DNA of 64,000 bases from Streptomyces sp. NBC_00414 (GTDB taxonomy: Bacteria > Actinomycetota > Actinomycetes > Streptomycetales > Streptomycetaceae): positions 186,001 through 250,000 of the forward strand of contig NZ_CP107935.1 in NCBI RefSeq assembly GCF_036038375.1, written 5' to 3'. The notes below the pieces were generated by a model. That model was not told the DNA's origin. It ran no database searches and worked only from the letters and a program-made list of their open reading frames with translations. Shown here piece after piece: positions 50,263 through 58,700 of the stretch. The first letter of the stretch is position 1; every line of letters starts with the position of its first letter. Position numbers and translations under genes: made by a program.

Positions 50263-50316
50263 GTCGTCTCCTTCGGGAGAGGGGGCGGGTCCGGCTCTAT
50301 CGCTGGCGGGTGCCTC

Positions 50317-50439
50317 TTACGGCTGGCCGGGCGTACCACCGCAGCAAGCGGCGGTCTCGGTCTGGCCGGCGGTTGCGAGCGGTGCTACCGCGAGCACGAC
50401 CGCCAAGGCGACGAACAGACCCATCAGGGCTTTGCGCAC
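50317..50439 (-). CDS. 40-residue secreted Cys-Cys peptide, copy 3
   Basis: A GTG start at 50439 has GGAGGAG upstream. The product is MRKALMGLFVALAVVLAVAP then LATA and the tail GQTETAACCGGTPGQP. Conservation of Arg-Lys at 2-3, the hydrophobic core, Ala-x-Ala cleavage site, the QT-T-Ala-Cys-Cys-Gly core and the final Pro-Gly-x-Pro across the three copies, with base changes at silent sites, shows that the frame is translated. It heads the two-peptide transcript. Confidence 0.75.
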   Translation of the reverse strand: MRKALMGLFVALAVVLAVAPLATAGQTETAACCGGTPGQP

Positions 50440-50504
50440 TGTCTCCTCCCTTCCTCTATTCCTCTATGTGACGCGGTCCGGTCCCGCTTGATGCGGTCAC
50501 TGGT

Positions 50505-51665
50505 TCAGCGGTCCTCGGCGCGGACGCGGTCGGCGATGCCCTGTGTCAGCTCCTCCGCCTGGTCCTCCAGGTTCCACTTGCCGTCCTGGTAGGCGTGGTT
50601 GCTCACCCAGAAGGCCAGGACGCCGTCGCGCAGCGACCTGGTGAGATAGGCCAGCGACCAGTCGTTGCCGCCGTTGTGCCAGACGGTCCGTCCGTCGGGG
50701 GTTTCGCGGACGGCCCAGCCGTATCCGTACGAGCCGTCCAGCCCGGGTACCCGTACGCGCGGTGCGAACAGTTTCTGCCTGGCCTGCTCCGGCAGCACCT
50801 CGTCGCCGGAGAGGGCCCGGTGCCAGCGGAGCATGTCCCCGGCGGTGGAGAGCATGCCGCCGTTGCCCCGCAGGTGCCAGTACGGTCCGTCGGCGGCCCA
50901 GGGGTGGTCGACGGGTCTGCCCTGGCTGCGCCCCTCGCTGTCGTACTCGACCGCGATCAGGTTCCGCGGCCACCTGGGGAGGACGTATCCCGTGTGTTTC
51001 ATGCCTACCGGGGTGAACAGGTGCCGGGCCAGGAACGGTTCGTATCCCTCCCCGGACGCCTCCTCGACGATCGCGGCGAGCAGGCTGTACCCGGTGTTCG
51101 AGTAGTGGAACTCCTCCCCCGGGGCCGACCGCGGCTTCGATGCCAGTGCCTGCCGCACCAGTTCGTCGCGCGAGACGGGCTGGTAGTCGTCGCCGAGCGC
51201 CTCCACGAGACCCGAGGTGTGCGTGAGCAGCTGGTCGATCGTGATGTCGCGCTTGCTCTCGGGCACCGGCCCCAGGAAGCGGCTGATCCGGTCGCTCACC
51301 CGCAGTCGTCCCATCACCTCCAGCTTCAGGATCGCGGCGGCGGTGAACTGTTTCGTGATCGACATGACGTCGTACACGGTGCGGCAGCTCGCGGGAGTGC
51401 CCAAGGCGCGGTCCGCTGCCCCGAACCCTCCGCAGTACGCGAGTTCGTCGCCGCGTGCGGCGATCACGGTGCCGCCCGTCCCGGCGGGGAGGACACGGTG
51501 GAGGAAGTCGGCGACCGACTCCCCGTCGCGTGCCTTCGAGGCAGCCGCCGCGGACCCGGTGGCCGGCCGGCCGGCATCGCCCTCCTCGGCGCACGCGCCC
51601 AGCATCATCAGGGCGACCAGAGCGGTGGCGGTGGTACGGGTGCGACGGCAGCGGGGCAGACCCAT
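50505..51665 (-). CDS. Lipoprotein serine hydrolase (beta-lactamase/class C type)
   Basis: About 386 residues. A lipoprotein signal ends at the lipobox LGAC (Cys25). The penicillin-binding fold has the catalytic SITK at 102-105, the YSN-type motif in FHYSNTGYSLL and the HNGG motif (replacing KTG) in RTVWHNGGNDWS, as in the D-aminopeptidase/esterase-like serine hydrolases of the beta-lactamase class C family. GGAGG lies before the ATG at 51665. It is anchored outside the cell and acts on peptides or esters; a role in processing the nearby peptides is possible but unproven. Confidence 0.88.
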   Translation of the reverse strand: MGLPRCRRTRTTATALVALMMLGACAEEGDAGRPATGSAAAASKARDGESVADFLHRVLPAGTGGTVIAARGDELAYCGGFGAADRALGTPASCRTVYDVMSITKQFTAAAILKLEVMGRLRVSDRISRFLGPVPESKRDITIDQLLTHTSGLVEALGDDYQPVSRDELVRQALASKPRSAPGEEFHYSNTGYSLLAAIVEEASGEGYEPFLARHLFTPVGMKHTGYVLPRWPRNLIAVEYDSEGRSQGRPVDHPWAADGPYWHLRGNGGMLSTAGDMLRWHRALSGDEVLPEQARQKLFAPRVRVPGLDGSYGYGWAVRETPDGRTVWHNGGNDWSLAYLTRSLRDGVLAFWVSNHAYQDGKWNLEDQAEELTQGIADRVRAEDR

Positions 51666-51795
51666 ATGACCTGTGACCTCCAACATCGGGAATCCGCAAC
51701 GAGGTTGACGGTCGCCACTGCCGTTCTTCAAGCTGTCAGGGTGTTCGAGCTTGTGCGAGCCCGTGTACGTCCAGCTCATCAGGGGGATCACCGTC

Positions 51796-52287
51796 ATGAC
51801 CGTCGCGCCGCCCACACCGCCGGACACCGACGCGGCCGCCTTCGTGGCAGCGCTGCGTCGGCTCAAGGACTGGTCGGGGCTGAGCTACCGCCGACTGGAA
51901 CGCCACGCGGCGGACGCGGGCCACTGTCTGCCGTACTCCACGGCGGCGACCATGCTCGGCAGGCAACGGCTTCCCCGTGAGGAACTCGTCGCGGCGTTCG
52001 TCGCGGCTTGCGGGATCCAGGGCGACGAGGCGCAGGCATGGCTGGACGCCCGCACCTACATCGCGTGCGGTCCCGCGCCCGCGTCCGCCACGCCTGTGGA
52101 CGCCGCGCCCACGAACATCGCACCCGTGGTCGCCGCACCGGCGCGCACCAGGCCCTGGCGGACGCGGTGGGCACTCGTCGGCGCGGCGGCACTCGTCACC
52201 GCACTCCTCGGCGGGGCGACGGCGTCCGGTGTTTTCACCGACGACGAAGAAGTGGTGCTGGAGACGCCGACGTCGGCCCGCCTGTGA
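51796..52287 (+). CDS. Helix-turn-helix protein with one membrane segment
   Basis: About 163 residues. The N-terminal half is an XRE-like domain (AALRRLKDWSGLSYRRLERH, then PYSTAATMLGRQRLPREELV) of the type that precedes transmembrane anchors in Streptomyces. A linker and one membrane segment (ALVGAAALVTALLGGATASG) follow, leaving a short external tail. It is divergent from the serine hydrolase gene (130 bp gap). Such membrane-bound HTH proteins may control neighbouring genes in response to the envelope. Confidence 0.7.
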   Translation: MTVAPPTPPDTDAAAFVAALRRLKDWSGLSYRRLERHAADAGHCLPYSTAATMLGRQRLPREELVAAFVAACGIQGDEAQAWLDARTYIACGPAPASATPVDAAPTNIAPVVAAPARTRPWRTRWALVGAAALVTALLGGATASGVFTDDEEVVLETPTSARL

Positions 52288-52727
52288 CACGTCGCGCGCG
52301 AACACACGCGAACCGGCGGCCTGGCCTCGTCGAGGGCGTACGGGACTGTCCGCCCGAGCCTCTCTGCCGCCCGGCGTGGCAACGGCGCAGCTGCGGGAGG
52401 GGCCTCGTCCGAGGCCGACCATCACCTCCTTGCCAAGCACCGATCCACGGCGCGTCAACACTTCCCTTCCCGTCACAAGACACAAACCACCATCCAGGCG
52501 TAGGCGCCGTTGCATTCGGTGCTGGTGGCGAACCAATCGAGACCGTCAGGGCCTGAGCTTGTTCAGCTGAGGATCGAAGCAGATCAGGCCCATGGACCGC
52601 GCAAGGTCAGCTGCGAGGGCGGAGGCCTCTTCAGCCATGCTCCAGCGCATCGGGAAGTAGATCAGTGGGCCACGAGCCTCGCAGATCGACCCGGGACCAA
52701 ACACGAACCCCAGGTTCAGACGCCCAG
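52288..52727. other. Intergenic region without a supported gene
   Basis: Frames in this 440-base stretch are short and conflict between strands; none has family resemblance. It carries the 3' ends of the HTH gene and the decarboxylase gene. I see no clear terminator hairpin. Confidence 0.4.
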
Positions 52728-55112
52728 TCAGCGCCGATCAGGCTCCGCCACCCGTGACTCCCGCCGTCGCTGCGCCGGCGTCGTGGCGCCGAGGGGACCG
52801 TCCTGCTCGTCCGGGCGCAGGCACTCGATCAGATAGTCGCCGGTGTCGGGAGCACGGGTCACCCCGTGCGTCTCGCTGCCGAAGCCGGGGAAGTGACGGT
52901 CGAAGTACTCCAGGGCGCCGAGGTAGCGGAGCAGAGGGCCGTCTACCTCTCCGATGCTTTCGCCCGGCATGAGGACCGGGATACCGGGCGGCGTCACCGT
53001 GACCATCGCCGCGGCCACCCGGCCGGACGCGTCCGCCAGGGGGATGCGGTCCGTGCCGCCGCGGATCAGGCGCTCGTAGCACAGCTGGGGCGGGGTGACC
53101 GGCTCCGGGAGTTGCTGGAAGGCCATGTCGAGCAGTTCGACCAGGCGGGCGTCGCGCAAGTGGGCGTGCATCTCCTGGCACAGGTCGCGCAGGCTCCGTC
53201 CTGCGTACCGCCGCGGATGCTCGGCAACCAGGGCCGGCAGCACCCTCTCCAGCGGGATGTCACCGTCGTAGAGGTCCTTGAAGTCCATCAGTGCGTCCAG
53301 CAGTGTGCCCCACTTGCCCTTGGTGATGCCCATGGAGAACAGCACCAGCGTGGTGTAGCTGTCGGTCTTCTCCACGACGATGCCGCGCGTGCTCAGATAG
53401 GCGGTGAGGATCCGTGCCGGGATGCCCCAGTCGGACATCACACCGGTCGCGTCGACTCCCGGGCAGGTCAGGGTGACCTTGATCGGGTCGAGCATGCAGT
53501 AGCCGTCGGCCAAGCCGGAAAAGCCGTGCCAGTCCGCGTCGGGTTCAAGGTGCCAGCAGGACGCCTCGGTCCGCAGCAACTCCGCCGAAGCCTCAGCGAA
53601 CGGAAGCCGCGTCCCGTTCGCGGGGTCGGTCACCTCGTCCGGCTGCCACACCCCGAAGAACCAGGGCGGCCGGTCCCCGGCGGCCTCGATCCGCCGCCCG
53701 ATCCGTACCATCTCCTGGCGGAACCGGACCGCTTCCGTCACCGCCTCGTCGACCAGCCACTCCCCTTGCGGACCGTCCATCATCGCCGTGGCCACGTCCA
53801 GCGAGGCGATCATCGGATACGACGGCGATGTCGTCCCGTGCATCATCAAGGCCTCGTTGAACCGGTCGTGCTCCACCGGCGCCCGTGGGGCGGGCCGGAC
53901 GTGCACCATGGCCGACTGTGACAGCGCCGCCAGCAACTTGTGCGTGGACTGGGTCGCGAAGACCGTCGGCCGGTCGGGGCCGGGGAACGCCTCCTCGTCC
54001 ACGGACATGCCGTAGCGCCCCGCATAGAGCCGATGGAAGCGCGCGTACGCGAACCACGCCTCGTCGAAGTGCAGCCGGGGAGTACTGGCCCCGAAGGCCC
54101 GGGCCGCCGCCGACGCGTCGTAACACAGGCCGTCGTACGTCGAGTTGGTGAACACCGCGTACTGGGCACGCGACGACACCGCGCCCGCCGAGAGAGGGTT
54201 CCTCGCGATTCTCGCCGCAACCGAGTCCGCCGCGATCTCGGCGGGCGGCAGCGGCCCGGCGAGCCCGTAGCCGTTGCGGGTCGGGACCAGGTACACCGGT
54301 CGGGCGCCGGAGACGACCAGGCCGTGCAGGACCGACTTGTGACAGTTGCGGTCCACCAGGGCGATCTCGTCACGCGTCACACTGAAGTGGCCCACCAGAC
54401 GGTTGCAGGTGGAATCACCGTGCAGGACGAAGTACGTACGGTCGGCGCCGAAGACCCGCGCGGCGTTGCGTTCCGCCTCACCGATCGGCCCGGTGTGCTC
54501 GAACAGTGAGCCGAGCTCCTCCACCGAGATCGACAGGTCGCTGCGCAGCAGCCGCTCCCCGAAGTAGTCGTGGAAGGCCCGGCCCACGGGCGACTTGAGG
54601 AAGGCGACGCCGCCGGAGTGCGCCGGGGTGTGCCATGAGTACTCGTGCGCGTCGTCGAAGCGCCGCAGCGCTTTGAAGAACGGCGGGAGCAGGGCGTCCT
54701 GGTAGGCACGCGCGGCGGTGGTGATCCGCCCCGCGATGAACGCCGGCGTGTCCTCCAGGGGCCACACGTAGCCCACCACCGACTGCGACACCCACAGCGG
54801 CAGCTCGCCCAGCCCTTCGTCCGCCATGACCAGGAACACCGGCAGATTCTGGAACCGGCGTCCGATCCTGTGCAGAACGGTCGCGCCACCCGGCCCTTCC
54901 TCGGCCCCGGGCGGAAGATCCCAGGCCACCACCGCGGCGGCGAGACCGGCCTCCGTCCTGAGCACCGCCTCGGCGTCCGAGACGCTCACCACCCACCGGA
55001 CCTGAAGGCCACTCGCCCGGATCCCCTCGGCGATGCGCGTCAACTGCCCGGCGGCAGCGCACCTGTCCTCCGGATGTTCCGTCACCGCCACCAGAACCGT
55101 GCCCTCAGCCAT
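52728..55112 (-). CDS. Orn/Lys/Arg decarboxylase (biodegradative, PLP-dependent)
   Basis: This 794-residue protein is a group III (fold type I, PLP-dependent) amino acid decarboxylase. An N-terminal receiver-like wing domain (residues 1-130) is followed by the PLP domain: GDSTCNRLVGHFSVTRDEI for cofactor contacts, HFDEAWFAYARFH with the PLP-binding Asp, and ATQSTHKLLAALSQ with the Schiff-base Lys. A C-terminal domain (LMPGESIGEVDGPLLRYLGA) completes the family layout. It converts lysine, ornithine or arginine to the amine; the substrate cannot be told from the sequence. It stands alone with no antiporter gene beside it. The start is preceded by AGGGGG. Confidence 0.88.
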   Translation of the reverse strand: MAEGTVLVAVTEHPEDRCAAAGQLTRIAEGIRASGLQVRWVVSVSDAEAVLRTEAGLAAAVVAWDLPPGAEEGPGGATVLHRIGRRFQNLPVFLVMADEGLGELPLWVSQSVVGYVWPLEDTPAFIAGRITTAARAYQDALLPPFFKALRRFDDAHEYSWHTPAHSGGVAFLKSPVGRAFHDYFGERLLRSDLSISVEELGSLFEHTGPIGEAERNAARVFGADRTYFVLHGDSTCNRLVGHFSVTRDEIALVDRNCHKSVLHGLVVSGARPVYLVPTRNGYGLAGPLPPAEIAADSVAARIARNPLSAGAVSSRAQYAVFTNSTYDGLCYDASAAARAFGASTPRLHFDEAWFAYARFHRLYAGRYGMSVDEEAFPGPDRPTVFATQSTHKLLAALSQSAMVHVRPAPRAPVEHDRFNEALMMHGTTSPSYPMIASLDVATAMMDGPQGEWLVDEAVTEAVRFRQEMVRIGRRIEAAGDRPPWFFGVWQPDEVTDPANGTRLPFAEASAELLRTEASCWHLEPDADWHGFSGLADGYCMLDPIKVTLTCPGVDATGVMSDWGIPARILTAYLSTRGIVVEKTDSYTTLVLFSMGITKGKWGTLLDALMDFKDLYDGDIPLERVLPALVAEHPRRYAGRSLRDLCQEMHAHLRDARLVELLDMAFQQLPEPVTPPQLCYERLIRGGTDRIPLADASGRVAAAMVTVTPPGIPVLMPGESIGEVDGPLLRYLGALEYFDRHFPGFGSETHGVTRAPDTGDYLIECLRPDEQDGPLGATTPAQRRRESRVAEPDRR

Positions 55113-55962
55113 GCCGCCCCCTGCCCGATGACCCCGCGCCACCTGCCACCAGTGTTCGCGGCCCGCGTGCGCGAGATTGGGCAACGGCCGGTCAAACGAC
55201 TCCAAGAGGTGGCAGCGCGGGCCGCTCATTGACGTGTCACCATGGCGGGTCCAGTAGTGCGGTGGAATGGCGTCCCGATGGCTTACCTGGTCAACAGCCT
55301 TGGCAGGCACGCGAAGCTGCGAGGCTGCCGCCCGCATCGTGGAGCGCTTGCGCTGGCTAAGGAGCGATTTGCGGCCGTGCGATGAACGACGCGGACGCGC
55401 GTCCCGACCCGCCGGCCACAGGCACTTCCCAGGGCCCACTCATCTCGACGACGGACAGTCGATGTCCCGGTCACCGCACCGGACGGCGCGAACCTCACGG
55501 GCAGCCAGGAACCTCGCCGCGTTCCCGCACATCGGTCGACAGGGCGTCGCCTTCGGATCGTTGCGTCTCGCAGCCCTTGAGCCGCAGCCGAGGCGTGTGG
55601 GAGCACCCGACGGCCTCCGCGGATGCACCCACCCTGCGCTGTGGAAACGGGCGCGAAGAACGTCCGCCGCCACGTCCGTCCACCACTCTGTCTCACGTGA
55701 ACGGCGCCGCGGATCCGCCCCGCCTTCAACCGCAACCGCCGGCACAGCCGTTGACCGGGACGGACGCCGAACTCGACCGCGACCTCGGCATTCACGGAAC
55801 GGCGGTCAGGGCCCTGAATCTCCCCGCACGGTGCTCGGGATGTCCTCAGAGTTGCTCGGTTTGATTCCCCGGGTAGGCCCGCGCCAGCCAGTCAGCGGGC
55901 AGGCGGCGCAACGGGGATCCCGCTCCAGCGCCATGTCGGCGCCGGATCTCCGCCCCGGATCA
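55113..55962. other. Gene-poor stretch of 850 bases
   Basis: Open frames cover both strands but have no recognisable domains, no consistent codon bias and poor ribosome sites. The right side may contain a decayed gene. The promoter of the decarboxylase must lie in the first 150 bases. Confidence 0.4.
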
Positions 55963-56412
55963 CTAGGCGGAAATCTTGTGGACGGTGGTGTCGTCGGGGT
56001 TCAGCCGTTGCCCGTCCGCAGACAGCACTTCCAGCGGGCGCAGGCGCTGCCCCTGCCGGCGGTCGACCAACTGTGAGTGGGGTTCGCCGGGGGCGAAGAA
56101 GTTCTGTTCGCCCCACTGCCGCAGCGCCACGATGACAGGGAAGAGCGCCTTGCCCTTCGGAGTCAGTACGTACTCGCGGTAGGCGCTGCCGTCCGAGGCG
56201 GGGACGGATTCAAGAACACCGCCGGCGACCAGAGTGCGCAGTCGCGTGGCGAGGATGTTCTTCGCCACGCCGAGGCTGCGCTGGAACTCCCCGAAGCGCC
56301 GGCTTCCGTCGAAGGCGTCCCGCACGATCAGCAGGGACCACCAGTCGCCGATCGCGTCCACCGACCGGGCTACGGGACATTCACTGTCGTCGAAACGCGT
56401 CCTGGTCACCAT
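55963..56412 (-). CDS. HxlR family transcriptional regulator
   Basis: About 149 residues. The HxlR winged helix is clear: CPVARSVDAIGDWWSLLIVR, then RRFGEFQRSLGVAKNILATR and EYVLTPKGKALFPVIVAL. The ATG at 56412 starts at the family position. It is divergent from an MFS exporter gene with paired TGCTACCA/TGGTAGCA sites between them. HxlR proteins commonly respond to electrophiles, thiols or drugs and repress a neighbouring exporter or reductase. Confidence 0.9.
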   Translation of the reverse strand: MVTRTRFDDSECPVARSVDAIGDWWSLLIVRDAFDGSRRFGEFQRSLGVAKNILATRLRTLVAGGVLESVPASDGSAYREYVLTPKGKALFPVIVALRQWGEQNFFAPGEPHSQLVDRRQGQRLRPLEVLSADGQRLNPDDTTVHKISA

Positions 56413-56441
56413 GGCGTCCCTCTTCCTCAGTGGTTGCAACA

Positions 56442-56476
56442 TGCTACCAAAATAGTTACGGTCGCCGCTGGTAGCA
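56442..56476. promoter_or_regulatory. Inverted repeats in the HxlR/MFS divergent promoter
   Basis: TGCTACCA (56442-56449) and TGGTAGCA (56469-56476) are perfect inverted arms 19 bp apart; each lies next to a GCAACAT sequence. They sit midway between the two start codons and are probable HxlR sites. Confidence 0.6.
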
Positions 56477-56506
56477 ACATAAAACCAAATGTGCGGAGGA
56501 GCGCTG

Positions 56507-57788
56507 ATGCCCGGCAAAGCCAAGGCCGTGACACAACGGATCGATCACCGAAGCGGGGAAGGTTCCGAGGTCGTCCTGTCCCGCGGCGTCGTCGTACTGT
56601 TCGCCGTCGCCTGCGGGGCCGCAGTGGCCAACGTCTACCTCTCCCAGCCGCTCCTGGTGACCATGGGCCACGACCTGGCCATGAGCCCGGCGCTCGTCGG
56701 CAGCGTGGTCACCTTCACGCAGGTCGGATACGGGCTGGGACTCTTCTTCCTCGTGCCGCTGGGCGACGTGGCCGACCGCAGGCGGCTCATCGTCGCCCAG
56801 CTACTGCTCCTCGTGGCGGCCCTGGCCGTGGTGGCCGCCGCCCACACGGCGGCGATCCTGCTCGCGGGCATGGCCGCGGTGGGAGTTCTGGCGGTCGTCA
56901 CGCAAGCTCTGGTGGCTTTCGCTGCTTCACTGGCCTCTCCCGCCGAGCGCGGACGGGTCGTCGGTCTGGTCACCAGCGGCGTGGTCATCGGAATCCTGCT
57001 CGCCCGCACCGTATCCGGCCTCCTGGCCGATCTCGCGGGCTGGCGCTCCGTCTACCTCGTCTCAGCGTCGCTCACCGCTCTGCTCGCCCTGGTCCTGTAC
57101 CGGGTACTGCCACACCACAGTGACGCTCCGCCGACGAGCCTGCGCTACAGACAGCTCCTGCGCTCCACGATCACTCTGTTCGCGACAGAACGGCTGCTGC
57201 GGCTCCGAGCCCTGTTCGGTTTGCTGATCTTCGCCGCCTTCAGCACTCTGTGGAGCAGCATCGCGCTGCCCCTCAGCGAGGCTCCGTACTTCCTGTCCCA
57301 CAGCGCGATCGGAGCACTGGGCCTGATCGGTGTCGTCGGCGCCCTGGCCGCGACCGCGGCGGGCCGCCTGAACGACCGCGGACTCTCCCGGCGGACCACC
57401 GGCATCGCCCTGGCACTGCTCACCGCCTCGTGGCTCCCCTTGTCCTTCACCCGCGACTCGCTCTGGGCCCTGATCGTCGGGGGGGATCCTTCTCGACCTC
57501 GCCGTGCAGGCGGTCCACGTCACCAACCAGACCCTGATCTACGCGCTGCACCCGGACGCGGGCAGCCGACTGATCGGCGGATACATGGTCTTCTACTCGA
57601 TCGGCAGCGCCACCGGCGCCATTGCCGCGACCTTCCTCTACACGCTGGCCGGCTGGGGCGCGGTATGCGCACTGGGCTCGGCGTTCAGCTGTCTCGGGCT
57701 CGCGCTGTGGGCCTTCACTCGACACACCGTCCCGGACCCCGCTGTCGCGGACGCCTCTCGCGGCAACGACCCGCATGCCACCAAGTGA
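56507..57788 (+). pseudogene. MFS transporter with frameshift in a G7 run
   Basis: The N-terminal 320 residues read as a normal major facilitator: YLSQPLLVTMGHDLAMSPAL, GDVADRRRLIVAQ (the loop 2-3 motif) and repeated membrane segments. At 57479-57485 a run of seven G's shifts the frame; the real C-terminal quarter continues in another frame as VHVTNQTLIYALHPDAGSRL, then GGYMVFYSIGSATGAIAATF. Six G's would restore a 430-residue protein of the AraJ/YnfM type. GGAGGAG precedes the ATG at 56507. It is a likely drug exporter controlled by the divergent HxlR gene, if functional. Confidence 0.8.
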
Positions 57789-58088
57789 GCGATGCGGCAA
57801 GTACCTGACGGACTACCTCGAACAGGGCTCTCCTCAGCTGACTCGCCGATGCCCCGACCCCGACCGGGCCGGCACCCCCGGGCAGGTCACGGCACAGCCC
57901 GGCTCCTACCGGTCGCCGGCACCCTACAGGGCATGCAGTGCAAGCTTGACCAATCTGATTCCACAGAAGAGTCGTTCACCTGGCAGGCCTGTTCTCAGGG
58001 CCCGGGACCGACTACGTGCCGGAGGACCCCCGGTCGGCCCGAGCGGGGATGGTCGCCGTGCCCTCCGTGCCGGGGTGCTGCACTGCGT
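57789..58088. other. Intergenic region without a supported gene
   Basis: This 300-base stretch has no convincing gene; it lies between the 3' ends of two convergent genes. Confidence 0.4.
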
Positions 58089-58625
58089 CTACCGGTGCGT
58101 GCGGAGTCCGTCGAGGATGAGCGCGAGCATGTGGGGTGCCCGGTCCTCGGGGTCGGCCGCGGCGCGCCACAACGCGCCGGTGAGCTGGAGGAAGTCGCCC
58201 GGGTCGGCGTCCGGGCGGACGCTTCCGTCTCTCTTGCCGGCGTCGAGGAGTTCCGTGATCGCGGCGATGACCGGCCCGTAGCTCTGCTCACTGATCGCCT
58301 GGTGCGCGCCCGGGCCGAGGGCGTCGCCGAGGCCGTGCTTTTTACGCATGCCCTCGACGAGGTCGGTCGTCCAGTGACGGAGTGCTTCCAGCGGCGGCAT
58401 TCCGGCCAGCAGGTCGGGCACGGAGTCGGTGATACGTGCGACTTCGTCCTGGTAGACGGCCAGGACCAGCGACTCGCGGGTGGGGAAGTTGCGGTACAGG
58501 GTGCCCGCGCCGACCCCCGCGCGCTGGGAGATCTGGTTCATCGACGTGCTGCCGTCCGCCGCGAGCGCTTCGCGTGCGGCGGCGAGGATGCGCGCCCTGT
58601 TCTCACGGGCGTCCGAGCGGACCAC
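58089..58625 (-). CDS. TetR family transcriptional regulator
   Basis: This 178-residue protein has the TetR_N helix-turn-helix at residues 10-57 (NRARILAAAREALAADGSTS, then VGAGTLYRNFPTRESLVLAV). The C-terminal domain with LTGALWRAAADPEDRAPHML is of the SACE_7040-like type of actinobacterial TetR. The GTG start is preceded by AGGTGAGG. It is divergent from an aldo/keto reductase operon, with two palindromes between, so it is the likely repressor of that operon. Confidence 0.9.
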   Translation of the reverse strand: MVRSDARENRARILAAAREALAADGSTSMNQISQRAGVGAGTLYRNFPTRESLVLAVYQDEVARITDSVPDLLAGMPPLEALRHWTTDLVEGMRKKHGLGDALGPGAHQAISEQSYGPVIAAITELLDAGKRDGSVRPDADPGDFLQLTGALWRAAADPEDRAPHMLALILDGLRTHR

Positions 58626-58643
58626 GAGACCTCACCTTGCTAA

Positions 58644-58659
58644 GTGGAGAACTCTCCAC
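58644..58659. promoter_or_regulatory. TetR operator, copy 1
   Basis: GTGGAGAACTCTCCAC is a near-perfect 16-bp palindrome (one central mismatch) between the TetR and aldo/keto reductase genes. Confidence 0.75.
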
Positions 58660-58667
58660 TACGTTAT

Positions 58668-58683
58668 GCGGAGAGCTCTCCAC
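58668..58683. promoter_or_regulatory. TetR operator, copy 2
   Basis: GCGGAGAGCTCTCCAC repeats the first palindrome 24 bp further on, one base from perfect symmetry. It lies 18 bp before the aldo/keto reductase ATG and would block it when bound. Confidence 0.75.
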
Positions 58684-58700
58684 ATACTTTAAGGAGCGTC

